From positions 130,176-194,175 of the forward strand of contig DHQB01000023.1 in assembly GCA_002410065.1 (NCBI GenBank): a stretch of 64,000 nucleotides of DNA, given 5' to 3'. Positions 8,873 to 17,898 of the stretch are shown piece after piece. Every line of letters starts with the position of its first letter. Position 1 is the first letter of the stretch. The position numbers and the translations under genes were made by a program. Source of the DNA: Bacteroidales bacterium UBA5349 (GTDB lineage Bacteria; Bacteroidota; Bacteroidia; Bacteroidales; Tenuifilaceae). Under the pieces are notes generated by a model, which saw only the letters and a list, made by a program, of their open reading frames with translations, searched no databases and was not told the DNA's origin.

Positions 8873-10282
8873 GTGAGAAGAGGTAAAGCAAATCCTTTGT
8901 TAAATAATATTCGAATTACCGATTTAGCTGCTGAGGGCAAAGCAATTGCCAAGGTTGATGGTAAGGTGCTTTTTGTGCCGTTTGCTGTGCCCGGTGATTT
9001 AGTTGATGTTCAGGTTACCAGAAAGCGCAAAAACTACCTTGAGGGCTATGTAACGGTTTACCATGAGTTATCCAAGGATAGGGTTGAACCATTTTGTCAG
9101 CATTTTGGAGTTTGTGGTGGATGCAAGTGGCAAAATTTGCCATACCAAATGCAGCTTAACCTTAAGCAGGAGCAAGTACTAGAGCAGCTAACCCGTATTG
9201 GCAAGTTACAATTACCTGAGGTAAATTCCATATTGGGCTCTGCAAATACAAGGTATTATAGGAATAAGTTAGAATTTACCTTTAGCAATTTTCGTTGGCT
9301 AACTCAGGAAGAAATTGAGAGAAGCGAGGAAATAGAGCGTTCCCCTGCACTTGGTTTCCACGTGCCAGGGAAGTTTGATAGGGTGTTTGATGTGAACGAA
9401 TGCTATTTACAACCCGAACCATCCAATAGTATTCGGCTTGCAGTGGGAGTTTTTGCTAGGGAACAGGGATTCTCATTCTACAATATTAGGGAGGGGCATG
9501 GTTTTTTAAGAAACCTAACTATAAGAACCTCTTCTACAGGTGATGTAATGGTGATTCTGTCGGTTTTTGAGGACGACAGACCTAAAATTGAGGCAATATT
9601 AAATAATCTAAGCCAAAAGTTTCCAGAGATTACCTCTCTATTGTATGTTGTTAATCCAAAGGTAAACGATACGATCAACGATTTGGAGATTGTAACCTTT
9701 AGGGGTAAGGATCATATGATGGAGGAGATGGAGGGCATTCAGTTTAAGGTTGGCCCAAAAAGTTTTTACCAAACCAATTCGCAGCAGGCATATGAACTTT
9801 ACAAGGTGGTTAGAGATTTTGCTGGGCTTAAAGGCAATGAACTTGTTTACGACTTATATACTGGAACTGGAACCATTGCCAATTTTTTGGCAAAAAGTTG
9901 TAATAAGATAATTGGGGTTGAGTATGTGCCTGAGGCCATTGAGGATGCCAAGGCTAACTCGCAGATAAATGCTATTGGGAACACTTTTTTTATTGCCGGT
10001 GATATGAAGGATGTGCTAAAACCTTCGTTTTTCGATGAGCAGGGATATCCCGACGTTATAATCCTTGATCCCCCTCGCGCCGGTGTTCATCCCGATGTGA
10101 TTAAGAGTTTACAGGATGCTAAACCAAAGAAGATTGTTTACGTATCGTGCAATCCAGCAACCCAGGCAAGGGATATAAACCTATTAGGAGATGGCTATAA
10201 GGTTATCAAAGTACAACCGGTTGATATGTTTCCGCATACTCACCACGTTGAGAATGTGGTACTTTTGGGTAGGATTGAATAA
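8873..10282 (+). CDS. rlmD: 23S rRNA (uracil-5-)-methyltransferase, RlmD/TrmA superfamily
   Basis: A 469-residue SAM-dependent enzyme that puts a methyl group on C5 of a uridine in 23S rRNA (U1939 in E. coli numbering). The N-terminal TRAM domain (about 1-65) is followed by the iron-sulfur cysteines in FCQHFGVCGGCKWQ, with the fourth in VNECYL. The catalytic domain has NKLEFTF, the SAM-binding YDLYTGTGTIANFLA, DPPRAGVHPDV and the nucleophile region YVSCNPATQARD. The start is GTG: an in-frame TGA at 8825 and no ATG between leave it as the only common start codon. Family members that act on other uridines (RlmCD) look alike, so the exact target is slightly uncertain. Confidence 0.92.
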   Translation: MRRGKANPLLNNIRITDLAAEGKAIAKVDGKVLFVPFAVPGDLVDVQVTRKRKNYLEGYVTVYHELSKDRVEPFCQHFGVCGGCKWQNLPYQMQLNLKQEQVLEQLTRIGKLQLPEVNSILGSANTRYYRNKLEFTFSNFRWLTQEEIERSEEIERSPALGFHVPGKFDRVFDVNECYLQPEPSNSIRLAVGVFAREQGFSFYNIREGHGFLRNLTIRTSSTGDVMVILSVFEDDRPKIEAILNNLSQKFPEITSLLYVVNPKVNDTINDLEIVTFRGKDHMMEEMEGIQFKVGPKSFYQTNSQQAYELYKVVRDFAGLKGNELVYDLYTGTGTIANFLAKSCNKIIGVEYVPEAIEDAKANSQINAIGNTFFIAGDMKDVLKPSFFDEQGYPDVIILDPPRAGVHPDVIKSLQDAKPKKIVYVSCNPATQARDINLLGDGYKVIKVQPVDMFPHTHHVENVVLLGRIE

Positions 10283-10300
10283 GATTACGGGAGTTTAATA

Positions 10301-10606
10301 TTAGTCTTGGCTAACAATAAAGATATCCTCATCGGATTTCTTCATTAAGTATTGCTCACGAGCAAATTTCTCCAGGTTTTCGTTATTAGTTTGTAGTTCC
10401 TTAAGCCTATTCCTGTCGTTTTTAATTTTTTCTATATAGTATTCTCTGTCTTGCTCAAGTTTGCTTATTCGCACGTATTCTCTATATACATCAACCCAGT
10501 TGCTACTATCGAAAAGTAGCATCCACAGAACAAAAATTGCAATGGTAAGAATGTACTTGTTTCTTAACCAAGGGTAAATTTTTTTCCAGATTGATGCAGC
10601 GTCCAT
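10301..10606 (-). CDS. Septum formation initiator (FtsB/DivIC family)
   Basis: A 101-residue bitopic division protein. One transmembrane helix spans about residues 18-34 (ILTIAIFVLWMLLF). It is followed by a coiled coil (about 45-80, with KLEQDREYYIEKIKNDRNRL) and the short conserved FAREQYLMKKSDEDIFIV region typical of FtsB/DivIC. These proteins bridge FtsL and FtsQ in the periplasm and activate septal peptidoglycan synthesis. Size and order fit the family well. It converges on rlmD with an 18-base gap. In most Bacteroidota it sits next to eno, which is not the case here. Confidence 0.9.
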   Translation of the reverse strand: MDAASIWKKIYPWLRNKYILTIAIFVLWMLLFDSSNWVDVYREYVRISKLEQDREYYIEKIKNDRNRLKELQTNNENLEKFAREQYLMKKSDEDIFIVSQD

Positions 10607-11130
10607 TTTTTAAAATGATTGTAAACTAGTTGTTCTATATCTATTTATTATAACAATGAGTAACTCAAGCGTTATGTATCCGCTCAAGGGCTATTAACCA
10701 TTTGTTAATTGATTTTGCGTTGTAAAAATAAGCAAAATTGGTTCGTATTACAAAGGATTATTTAGGTTGATATTTAACGATATTTTGCTGAAGTTATCTA
10801 ATCTTAAGGTATTAAAAGTGTATTTATGCTTAGTTGAGTTACGATTAATCAGTAAGTCTCATGCTTAGATATCCCAATACTATTAAATATTGAGGAAATA
10901 CAAAATATTCAAAACAGTTTGGTTAAAATTAGGTTGTTTATTTTATTTAGGATAAATTTTTTTTAAAAAGTTTTCAAACCTCTTCAAACCTTTTGTGAGT
11001 TTTTAAGTCAAAATACAGATTCTGGTTATTAATAGTGTGTTTTATAAGGGTTATAGGCATATTAATCAGGCTGTTAAATGCAATATTTTACTAAGTACAA
11101 TCTGTTTAAATTTTAAAATATTCAATTTTT
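10607..11130. other. Long AT-rich intergenic region
   Basis: About 520 bases with no credible protein frame on either strand. I found no tRNA-like cloverleaf and no repeat array. Its 3' part leads into a stretch that may be a small RNA with its own terminator (see the following entries). Confidence 0.5.
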
Positions 11131-11242
11131 GTAGGTGTTTTTTTTAAACAATGTAGTTTCTCTAGTTGATTTTAGTTAGGTTAAGTTAGGTTTAGTTTAT
11201 GGTTTGTTGGTTTGCCCCGGGGTGGTGCCCGGGGCTTTTTTT
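11130..11242 (+). ncRNA. Candidate small RNA ending in a GC-rich terminator
   Basis: A stretch of about 75 bases almost free of C (repeated TTAGGTT-like units, then GGTTTGTTGG) runs straight into a strong plus-strand terminator. No plus-strand protein gene exists in the preceding 600 bases, so the terminator needs another transcript. The 5' end is not defined: no perfect TAnnTTTG box is visible, only the imperfect AATTTTTG near 11126. The sequence does not match a known RNA class that I recognise. Alternative: a leftover terminator from a lost gene. Confidence 0.3.
11214..11242 (+). terminator. GC-rich rho-independent terminator on the plus strand
   Basis: A perfect 8-bp GCCCCGGG/CCCGGGGC stem with a six-base loop is followed by seven T residues on the plus strand, in otherwise very AT-rich DNA. 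The adjacent helicase gene is on the other strand, where no T run follows the stem, so this is not an obvious helicase terminator. Confidence 0.8.
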
Positions 11243-11244
11243 AT

Positions 11245-13728
11245 CTATTTCAGACTCATTAAGTGCTTTTGTACGCACCGAATCTCTTCGAAGGAGTATG
11301 AATCACCAAGGATAGTTTTTACCGAAGTAAGGGTATAGTTATCAGTTTCCTGAATACATTTTGTAATGGCTTCAACCTTTCCTTTTTCCACAACCTTTTC
11401 AATATCAAGCTCACCCAGTTCAATGTATTTACATAAATGGTTGTAAACAGTTTGTGTAGTTATATCCCGTTCAGTGGCTATCTGCTCTATGGTTTTACCC
11501 ATATTAAAAAGGTTTAAGCTAATGGTATGCGATTTTTCTTTCTTGTTTGAGGTTTCTTTAGCCTCAAAATCAAGACTCTGAGTATAGGCCAAATCTTGTT
11601 GTTTTCTATAGTCATTAATTATGGTAAGCAGATCAAAACCAAATTCGGCTATCTTTTTCTTTCCAAAGCCATTTATGGCTTTTAGCATTGTGGTGTTCTG
11701 TGGCAGTGTTTCACAAATTTCTATAGCGGAGTTAACCTTTATAATTCGGTAAACCGGCACATTTTCATCTTTTGAAATTCTATTGCGCCATTCAATAATC
11801 TGCCTGTAAAGTTCAGGGTGCTTAGTATGCGATGCATCAATATTTGTTTTACTGCTTTTGCTCTTTTTTCCTTTTTGTGCTGATTCAATTGAAGCTAGGG
11901 CTCTTGCTTTTGTAAATGTGTTGCTGTTAAATCCCTTTTCACAGGCTTTAAAGCATGCTAGTTTAACGCGTAACATTTGTGTTATCCTGTCAACTGATTC
12001 TTTAATTTTTAAGGTTAACTCTTTGTTGTCTGTCTCTGAATCTAACCTCATAAGGCTCTTAATGAGGTTCAGCTCAATTTTAGGCGAGAAATATTGAATA
12101 GCCTTATCGATACGTAGTTGTATTAAATCCGATTCTTCTACCTTTCCCTCTGACTGTGCTATTCTAATAATTTGAGCAGCAAATTTTTCTCCAACAATTG
12201 CAATATCTGTTTTAAACACATCAAGTATTTCAGTAAGGCTGAATCTAGTTGATGGAGAAACACTTTTTTGGTTTTCGTTTACAGTACGTAAAATCTGATA
12301 CAACTGCTTTTGGATATCACCAAATTCGAACATGCTGGAGATAAGCTGAATTTGGTAGTCGCGTTTTGCATCTGCTAACTGTTGCTCGTTGGGTTGGTTC
12401 TGCTCAATTAAACTATTAAAATTAACCACTGTACTATCGCTTTTTATTGCACTGTTTTCAATAGGTTTGCTCAGCACAAGCCCTTCAAGCGTGCGGCAGC
12501 GGCTAAGCGCAACGTAAACCTGCCCGTGTGCAAATGCTGCACTTGCATCAATTATGGCCTTATCAAAGGTTAACCCTTGGCTTTTATGGATTGTAATGGC
12601 CCAAGCAAGCTTAAGAGGATATTGAACAAACGAACCAGTTACACTCTCTTTAATCTCCTTGGTTAAGGGGTCTATGGAGTATTTTGTGTTTTCCCACATC
12701 AGCGGGGTTACCTCAATGGGTGATTCATCGTTTGGGCATTGAACGAAAATTACTCCATCGTCTATTGAAACAATAGTGCCAATTTTTCCATTGTAGAATT
12801 GCTTTTCGTACGAGGGATCGTTCTTAATAAACATTACCTGAGCACCCTCTTTAAGCGTAAGTTTATGCTCTGTAGGGAATATCTGCTCAGGAAAATCACC
12901 GTCAATAGTTGCAGTGAATGTTGCAGGCGTTGAATTAAGGGCATCTAACTTTGCTGTATTGATGCTTTGTGCTTGATGGTTATGTGTTGTAAGAGTAATA
13001 TATCCCTGCTCATCGGTGGGAGTAAAATTTGGGATATGCCTACTATTCAATAGTTTAATAGCTTCAGTATCTAAATTACTATTCCTAACTTTATTGAGCA
13101 GATCGATGAATATGGTGTCGCTTTGTCTAAAAATATGCTTAAGTTCAATGCTAATGTAAGTGGTTTTTTGCAGGGCATTACTGCTGAAAAAGTAAACCGT
13201 ACTGTAGTAGTTTCTGAGTATGTCCCATTCGTTATCGCGAGCAATTGGGGCAAGCTGCTGCATATCGCCAATCATTAGTAGTTGCACGCCGCCAAAGGGT
13301 TTACTGGTTCTCCTGAATCGTTTGAGTACCGAGTCTATTCCATCGAGCAAATCGGCCCTTACCATGCTAATCTCATCAATTATTAGTAGGTCAAGACTCC
13401 TTATTATATTAATCTTCTCTTTGCTGAATCGTTGTAACTTATTGCCCCCCGCACCATAGTTTGCGCTGCTATGCTGTTGATTATCGTTAGTGGGTATTTG
13501 GGGACCGAACGGAAGTTGAAAGAATGAGTGTATGGTAACTCCACCTGCATTTATTGCAGCAACCCCAGTTGGGGCAACAACAATCATACGTTTATTAATT
13601 TTCGACTTTAGATTCCGAAGAAATGTTGTTTTGCCCGTACCCGCCTTTCCTGTTAGAAAAATATTGGTGCCCGTTTCTTCAACAAACTGATAGGCCAGTT
13701 CTAATCTATCGTTAATTTCAAGTTCCAT
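11245..13728 (-). CDS. Pif1-type SF1 helicase with HRDC and C-terminal HTH domain
   Basis: An 827-residue cytoplasmic helicase. Walker A GKAGTGKTT is at 27-35, followed by VVAPTGVAAINAGGVTIHSFF (motif Ia, typical of Pif1/RecD), Walker B LLIIDEISM, GDMQQLAP (motif III) and, near residue 385, the UvrD-C motif AWAITIHKSQGLTFDKAII. The helicase half ends around residue 440. An HRDC-like domain with an HhH-like NGFGKKKIAEFG follows (about 615-700), then an HTH_40-like winged helix near 735-800 (KTIEQIATERDITTQTVYNHL). This Pif1-HRDC-HTH layout is common in Bacteroidota. Such enzymes unwind forked DNA or DNA-RNA hybrids, but the specific role of this branch is unknown. It appears monocistronic. Confidence 0.92.
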   Translation of the reverse strand: MELEINDRLELAYQFVEETGTNIFLTGKAGTGKTTFLRNLKSKINKRMIVVAPTGVAAINAGGVTIHSFFQLPFGPQIPTNDNQQHSSANYGAGGNKLQRFSKEKINIIRSLDLLIIDEISMVRADLLDGIDSVLKRFRRTSKPFGGVQLLMIGDMQQLAPIARDNEWDILRNYYSTVYFFSSNALQKTTYISIELKHIFRQSDTIFIDLLNKVRNSNLDTEAIKLLNSRHIPNFTPTDEQGYITLTTHNHQAQSINTAKLDALNSTPATFTATIDGDFPEQIFPTEHKLTLKEGAQVMFIKNDPSYEKQFYNGKIGTIVSIDDGVIFVQCPNDESPIEVTPLMWENTKYSIDPLTKEIKESVTGSFVQYPLKLAWAITIHKSQGLTFDKAIIDASAAFAHGQVYVALSRCRTLEGLVLSKPIENSAIKSDSTVVNFNSLIEQNQPNEQQLADAKRDYQIQLISSMFEFGDIQKQLYQILRTVNENQKSVSPSTRFSLTEILDVFKTDIAIVGEKFAAQIIRIAQSEGKVEESDLIQLRIDKAIQYFSPKIELNLIKSLMRLDSETDNKELTLKIKESVDRITQMLRVKLACFKACEKGFNSNTFTKARALASIESAQKGKKSKSSKTNIDASHTKHPELYRQIIEWRNRISKDENVPVYRIIKVNSAIEICETLPQNTTMLKAINGFGKKKIAEFGFDLLTIINDYRKQQDLAYTQSLDFEAKETSNKKEKSHTISLNLFNMGKTIEQIATERDITTQTVYNHLCKYIELGELDIEKVVEKGKVEAITKCIQETDNYTLTSVKTILGDSYSFEEIRCVQKHLMSLK

Positions 13729-13945
13729 ATTTTGTTGTTACCTGATTATTTGCTTTATTCATTTTGCATTGCACTAAAAGTAGTAGTTTATCCTCAATTA
13801 TTCAATTTGCCAAACAAACCTAAGGCTTTTATTCGTTTGTATTTTATTAGTCATAGTGCCATGAGGCAGTTTGCTCCAATTTTCATTATTACAGCTATAT
13901 TTGTTGATCATTGTTATTATGGATGTTTTAAAATTAGACCTTACT

Positions 13946-14959
13946 ATGAAGAGTAAAGTATATCTTTTACCAATTGCATTAGCACTCTTATTCTTAACCT
14001 CATGTGATTACTTCCGTAGAGAAAAAGTTCCTTTGGATGAGATAGATGTTAATGTTGAGATTTTACGATTTGATAAGGATTTATTTAGCATCAACACTGA
14101 TTCTGTAGAAGTTGGAATTGAAAGGGTGCATAATAAATACGGAAAATTTTTCACCCTCTTTACCGATGGTATTATTGGCATTGGAACACCGGATGACGAT
14201 AAATTTGGAGATTATCTAACCAGTTTTATTGAGGATAAGATGGTAACCGAAACATACCAGATGGTTCAGAGCATTTTTGAAAACACTCAGGATTTAAACC
14301 GTGAGTTAACCAATGCTTTTAAACGGTATAAATACTATTTTCCAAACAGGCAAGTGCCTGCAGTTTATGGCTTTGTGTCGGGTTTTAACAATTCAGTAAT
14401 TATTGCCGATAGCGTATTAGCAGTTGGGTTCGACCGGTATTTAGGGCGCGATTGCGAGTACTATACTTTACTCGGCATACATAAGTATTTGCAGTACAAT
14501 ATGCACCCAAAAAAAATTCCTTCAGATCTTATTCGTTCATGGGGTTTTGGCGAGTTTCAGTTTAACGACTCAATTGATAACCTGCTGAATAATATGATTT
14601 ATGAGGGAGCCCTTATGTACTTTACAAAGCAACTTTTACCCAAACAATCCGATAGCCTAATTTTTGGATATACGCCAAAACAGATGAAGTGGTGCCAGCG
14701 TAACGAACAGGAGATGTGGACTTATTTGGTTGAGCACAAGTTACTTTTCAATACTGATGATTTTACCGTGAACCAATATGTGAGCGATGCTCCATTTACC
14801 CCGAACTTTACAAAGGAATCGCCTGGCAAAACAGCCGTTTGGCTGGGCTACAGAATTGTTTCGAAGTTTATGGAGAGTAATCCCGATTACACCCTTGAAC
14901 TGCTAATGGAGGAGACAGATTACCAGAAAATTATGAATAGGGCTAGGTATAACCCTTAA
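13946..14959 (+). CDS. gldB: GldB-family gliding-motility-type lipoprotein
   Basis: A 337-residue lipoprotein. I place the start at the ATG at 13946 because it yields a clean SPII signal (MKSKVYLLPIALALLFLTSC), with Cys20 of the LTSC lipobox as the anchor. Upstream in-frame ATGs at 13871 and 13919 would spoil the signal. The mature part carries the GldB pattern: VEILRFDKDLFSI near the N-terminus, VYGFVSGFNNSVIIADSVLAVGFDRYLG in the middle and WSFGEFQF-like RSWGFGEFQF after it. GldB was found through gliding mutants of Flavobacterium, but homologues occur widely in non-gliding Bacteroidota, so motility cannot be inferred from this gene alone. A strong terminator follows. Confidence 0.85.
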   Translation: MKSKVYLLPIALALLFLTSCDYFRREKVPLDEIDVNVEILRFDKDLFSINTDSVEVGIERVHNKYGKFFTLFTDGIIGIGTPDDDKFGDYLTSFIEDKMVTETYQMVQSIFENTQDLNRELTNAFKRYKYYFPNRQVPAVYGFVSGFNNSVIIADSVLAVGFDRYLGRDCEYYTLLGIHKYLQYNMHPKKIPSDLIRSWGFGEFQFNDSIDNLLNNMIYEGALMYFTKQLLPKQSDSLIFGYTPKQMKWCQRNEQEMWTYLVEHKLLFNTDDFTVNQYVSDAPFTPNFTKESPGKTAVWLGYRIVSKFMESNPDYTLELLMEETDYQKIMNRARYNP

Positions 14960-14980
14960 GGGTACAGAGAATATAAAAAG

Positions 14981-15020
14981 AAAGCTCGCAAAGAATGTTC
15001 CCTTGCGAGCTTTTGGGTTT
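14981..15020 (+). terminator. Terminator after gldB
   Basis: An 11-bp stem AAAGCTCGCAA/TTGCGAGCTTT with an 11-base loop, followed by a T-rich tract. It begins 22 bases after the GldB stop codon. Confidence 0.85.
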
Positions 15021-15165
15021 TTATAGGCTGGAGGTAAAAATTGGACAAAAACAAATCTAATAATTAGATGAACTAAGGATAGAAAAGGTTGCGTGAGTAG
15101 AGAAAGCCTTCATGATGAAGAGAATTAAAGAAACTTTAATGAGAGACGGATTTAAAAATTTTCCA

Positions 15166-15621
15166 TCAATATTTTTTTAACCTGTCGAGTTCTCTTTTGG
15201 TATCCTTTGCTTTAAGGTCTTCTCGTTTATCGTGAGTTTTTTTCCCTCTGGCTAAGCCAATATCAACTTTTGCCAAGCCCTTAGGGTTAATAAAGAGTTT
15301 TAGTGCAACTATTGTTAGGCCTTTCTCCTTAGTGCTCTTAAAAAGTTTACGTAGCTCTGTTTTATTAAGGAGCAGTTTGCGCTCGCGCTTTGGCTCATGG
15401 TTATTGTAGGTGCCAAACGAGTATTCTGCAATATGCATCCCGGTTAACCAAAGTTCACCTTTAATAAATTTACAATACGCATCAACCAAATTGGCTTTAC
15501 CAAGCCGTATCGATTTAATTTCAGTTCCGGTAAGCACTACCCCAGCCATGAACGTTTCCAGAATCTCGTACTGAAAGTATGCCTTTTTATTTTTTATAAC
15601 TATTTTGGTTGGAACTGCCAT
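15166..15621 (-). CDS. smpB: SsrA-binding protein SmpB
   Basis: A 151-residue partner of tmRNA in trans-translation, which rescues ribosomes stalled on mRNAs without a stop codon. The OB-fold body carries the family signatures: KKAYFQYEILETFMAGVVLTGTE, IKSIRLGKANLVDAY, and GELWLTGMHIAEY. The basic C-terminal tail GLARGKKTHDKREDLKAKD is the part that enters the decoding centre. Length and tail are complete. The tmRNA gene itself is not in this window. The upstream 260 bases (to miaA, divergent) hold the promoter region but no perfect -7 box. Confidence 0.97.
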   Translation of the reverse strand: MAVPTKIVIKNKKAYFQYEILETFMAGVVLTGTEIKSIRLGKANLVDAYCKFIKGELWLTGMHIAEYSFGTYNNHEPKRERKLLLNKTELRKLFKSTKEKGLTIVALKLFINPKGLAKVDIGLARGKKTHDKREDLKAKDTKRELDRLKKY

Positions 15622-15895
15622 GCCTCTATGCTGATTGTGTTGTGCTTTAAAAAATCAAAAAAATGTTACGATGTAAATGAGCAGCGAAATTAGCAAAAAT
15701 CCTACAATTCTATTAGTAGGTGTTGCAAGTGTTTTCCAAAATCCCCAATAAAATTTTTAAAACAGAAAGTATTTTATCATTTTTAAAAAAACATATCGTG
15801 TTAATGTTTGCCACAAACCTTGCAAGGTTTACATTATTGCTATATTTATGGGCGTAACAGTTTATCGTTTCTTTATCTTTTGAATGTGTTTTTTT

Positions 15896-16828
15896 ATGAG
15901 AAAATGGAATCCACAGGGATATAACCTAATAACCATTTTAGGGCCAACAGCAGGCGGTAAAACCTCGGTAGCGGCAAACTTGGCTAGCCATATCGGGGGC
16001 GAAATTATTAGTGGCGACTCTCGTCAGGTATATCGCAAAATGGATTTGGGAACCGGTAAGGATATTGACGATTACACCGTAAACGGCAAACTGGTGCCTT
16101 ACCACCTAATCGATCTATTTGAGCCAGGCTACAAGTTTAATGTTTATGGTTATCAAACCCAGTTTGTTAAGGCATTTAACGATATACAGAGCCGCAACTT
16201 ACAGCCTGTGCTTTGCGGTGGTTCTGGTTTGTATATCGAAGCGGCAATACGCGGCTATAGACTAATTGAGGTTCCAGAGAATAAGGAATTGAGAGCTGAG
16301 TTAGCATCGAAAACCCATGAAGAGCTTGAGGAGATGCTTTCATCAATGAAAAAACTGCATAACCAATCCGATACCGATACACGTAAGCGTTTACTTAGAG
16401 CTATTGAGATTGAGGCTTACTATGCAAATGCAGACCCCGCCAGTTTTGAGTATCCAACCCTAAAAAATATTATTTTTGGCGTTAGATTTCCACGTTTTCA
16501 GCAACGAGAACGAATTACTCAACGCCTCCGCCAAAGATTATCCGAAGGTATGGTAGATGAGGTAAAAAGTATTTTGGAGGATGGAGTTGATCCAGAAAGT
16601 TTGATTTATTATGGACTTGAGTATAAATGGATAACCAAGCACGTGCTTGGCGAAATATCGTACGATGCTATGTTCACGGGGTTAAACACAGCAATTCATC
16701 AGTTTGCCAAAAGGCAAATGACTTGGTTTCGCCGAATGGAGGCGAATGGGCTCACAATAAACTGGATTGACGGTAATTTGCCAATGGATAGCAAGTTGAA
16801 CTTTATCTTCGATAGACTAAAGGCATAA
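15896..16828 (+). CDS. miaA: tRNA dimethylallyltransferase (MiaA family)
   Basis: A 310-residue enzyme that transfers a dimethylallyl group to N6 of A37 in tRNAs reading UNN codons. The P-loop GPTAGGKTS is near residue 17, followed by GEIISGDSRQVYRKMDLGTGKD (substrate and tRNA contacts), PYHLIDL and the GGSGLYIEAAI motif. FAKRQMTWFRR near the C-terminus is also typical. I prefer the ATG at 15896 (MRKWNP); an ATG at 15884 adds MCFF. Bacteroidota often carry two MiaA paralogues; the RQVYRKMDLGTGKD version looks like the more divergent type, so this may be the second copy. Divergent from smpB. Confidence 0.93.
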   Translation: MRKWNPQGYNLITILGPTAGGKTSVAANLASHIGGEIISGDSRQVYRKMDLGTGKDIDDYTVNGKLVPYHLIDLFEPGYKFNVYGYQTQFVKAFNDIQSRNLQPVLCGGSGLYIEAAIRGYRLIEVPENKELRAELASKTHEELEEMLSSMKKLHNQSDTDTRKRLLRAIEIEAYYANADPASFEYPTLKNIIFGVRFPRFQQRERITQRLRQRLSEGMVDEVKSILEDGVDPESLIYYGLEYKWITKHVLGEISYDAMFTGLNTAIHQFAKRQMTWFRRMEANGLTINWIDGNLPMDSKLNFIFDRLKA

Positions 16829-16961
16829 ATACCCGTGTTGGTTGTAGCCTGTAAGCCAACACCACTACTCTAAAGTGTTTCTTCCAATTCATTAAGCATC
16901 AGTATATTAAATTAGTAAACTGAATAATTAGATATAATTAGCGTTTTATGCTAACATTTAC

Positions 16962-16969
16962 TATATTTG
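16962..16969 (+). promoter_or_regulatory. -7 box TATATTTG
   Basis: A perfect TAnnTTTG match 27 bases upstream of the TTG start of the HEAT-like gene. It supports a start at or very near 16996 even though no ATG is available. Confidence 0.6.
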
Positions 16970-16995
16970 ATATAGTTCAAATCAATCAATAGAAT

Positions 16996-17580
16996 TTGCA
17001 ATTGGATAAGCATTGGTTAATAGAGCGGTTGAAGTATTCTACCAGAAAAGTTGAGGTTGTTCAGCTTGCCAAATCATTTGTTGAATTAGGAGTAAAGCCA
17101 GACGAACTTATAGCGCTGAGTTTACATCCTGTTGAGTCGGTTCGTTTTCATTCAGCATGGGTTTTGGAGAATATCCTGTTGCGCAATCTCCAAGAACTTG
17201 ACTACTATTTGCTCGATATAGTGAACTATTTGCCAAAGGTTAAGAGCGATAGCGTAAAAAGGCACTTTACCAAGTTGGTAGCAATAGGGGTAAATAGAAT
17301 TGTAAATAAAAAGGCTTCAAAAGTTTTCGAAAAGATTTTTTGGAGCAATGATTTGGAACCCCTTGAGGAAGTATGCTTTAAGTGGTTTTTTGATGAAGAA
17401 ATAAAAAATGCTGTAAAAGTTAACTGCCTCGAAATTCTATTCCTTTTATCTACACGGGAGAAGTGGATTGCTGAAGAACTTCCTTATATAATCGAAAACC
17501 AAATCTCATCTGGCTCTCCATCAGTAAGGGCTCGGGGAAGAGAAGTGCTTAGAAGACTTTCCCTAAATCACAGTAGGTAA
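16996..17580 (+). CDS. HEAT-repeat-like hypothetical protein with TTG start
   Basis: A 194-residue, wholly alpha-helical cytoplasmic protein. Helical pairs such as PDELIALSLHPVESVRFHSAWVLENIL and SPSVRARGREVLRRL resemble HEAT/armadillo repeats, which usually act as protein-protein docking surfaces. I do not recognise a specific family member. An in-frame TAG at 16990-16992 and the absence of any early ATG leave TTG at 16996 or 17002 as the start. The good -7 box just upstream and the uniform coding character argue it is a real gene. No operon partner is visible: miaA ends 167 bases before it, and the DNA after it is gene debris. Confidence 0.7.
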   Translation: MQLDKHWLIERLKYSTRKVEVVQLAKSFVELGVKPDELIALSLHPVESVRFHSAWVLENILLRNLQELDYYLLDIVNYLPKVKSDSVKRHFTKLVAIGVNRIVNKKASKVFEKIFWSNDLEPLEEVCFKWFFDEEIKNAVKVNCLEILFLLSTREKWIAEELPYIIENQISSGSPSVRARGREVLRRLSLNHSR

Positions 17581-17602
17581 ACTGCAATATGCCTGTTATA
17601 CA

Positions 17603-17761
17603 TTAAACAAGCTTTACTCCCTCTTTAAGGATCACGCCAACACGGTTTTGCCCATTTATTATTATCTGTAAATTGTTTTTTAGGTAAACATGCCTAATCA
17701 TCTCTGTTTCGTAGCAAGCTTCCAGTTTCGAAAGGTATTCGTAATCAATAAACCCCTTATC
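17603..17761 (-). pseudogene. Decayed fragment: last 53 codons of a PEP/pyruvate-binding protein copy
   Basis: On the minus strand this stretch reads in frame to a stop codon and gives DKGFIDYEYLSKLEACYETE and then KNNLQIIINGQ and GVILKEGVKLV. These match, with few changes, the extreme C-terminus of the intact gene at 21758-24742, including the stop position. The similarity ends abruptly at 17761 with no ATG and no upstream domain. It is therefore a truncated paralogous copy, from a past duplication or a rearrangement, and cannot encode a working protein. Confidence 0.85.
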
Positions 17762-17898
17762 AGGCAAATTTCAGATTAGCACCCCGATGGTTATTTAATA
17801 GCTTTACCAACACCTATTAAACCGATAAGGGGTGCAGTAAGTAATATGGCGTACGACCAATTTGTAGCCCTAACTCTCGGATGCTAATGATATTTATG
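17762..17898 (-). pseudogene. Probable gene debris with a hydrophobic C-terminal segment
   Basis: The minus strand holds a 30-codon frame ending at 17791. It includes NWSYAILLTAPLIGLIG, which looks like the last membrane helix of a lost protein. No start codon and no larger frame remain. It lies directly beside the decayed PEP-type fragment, so the two are probably leftovers of the same event. Identity is unknown. Confidence 0.3.

Noticed and set aside
16835..16862. GTGTTGG/CCAACAC hairpin after miaA as a terminator
   Set aside because: The stem is seven base pairs and no T run follows; at best a weak hairpin.
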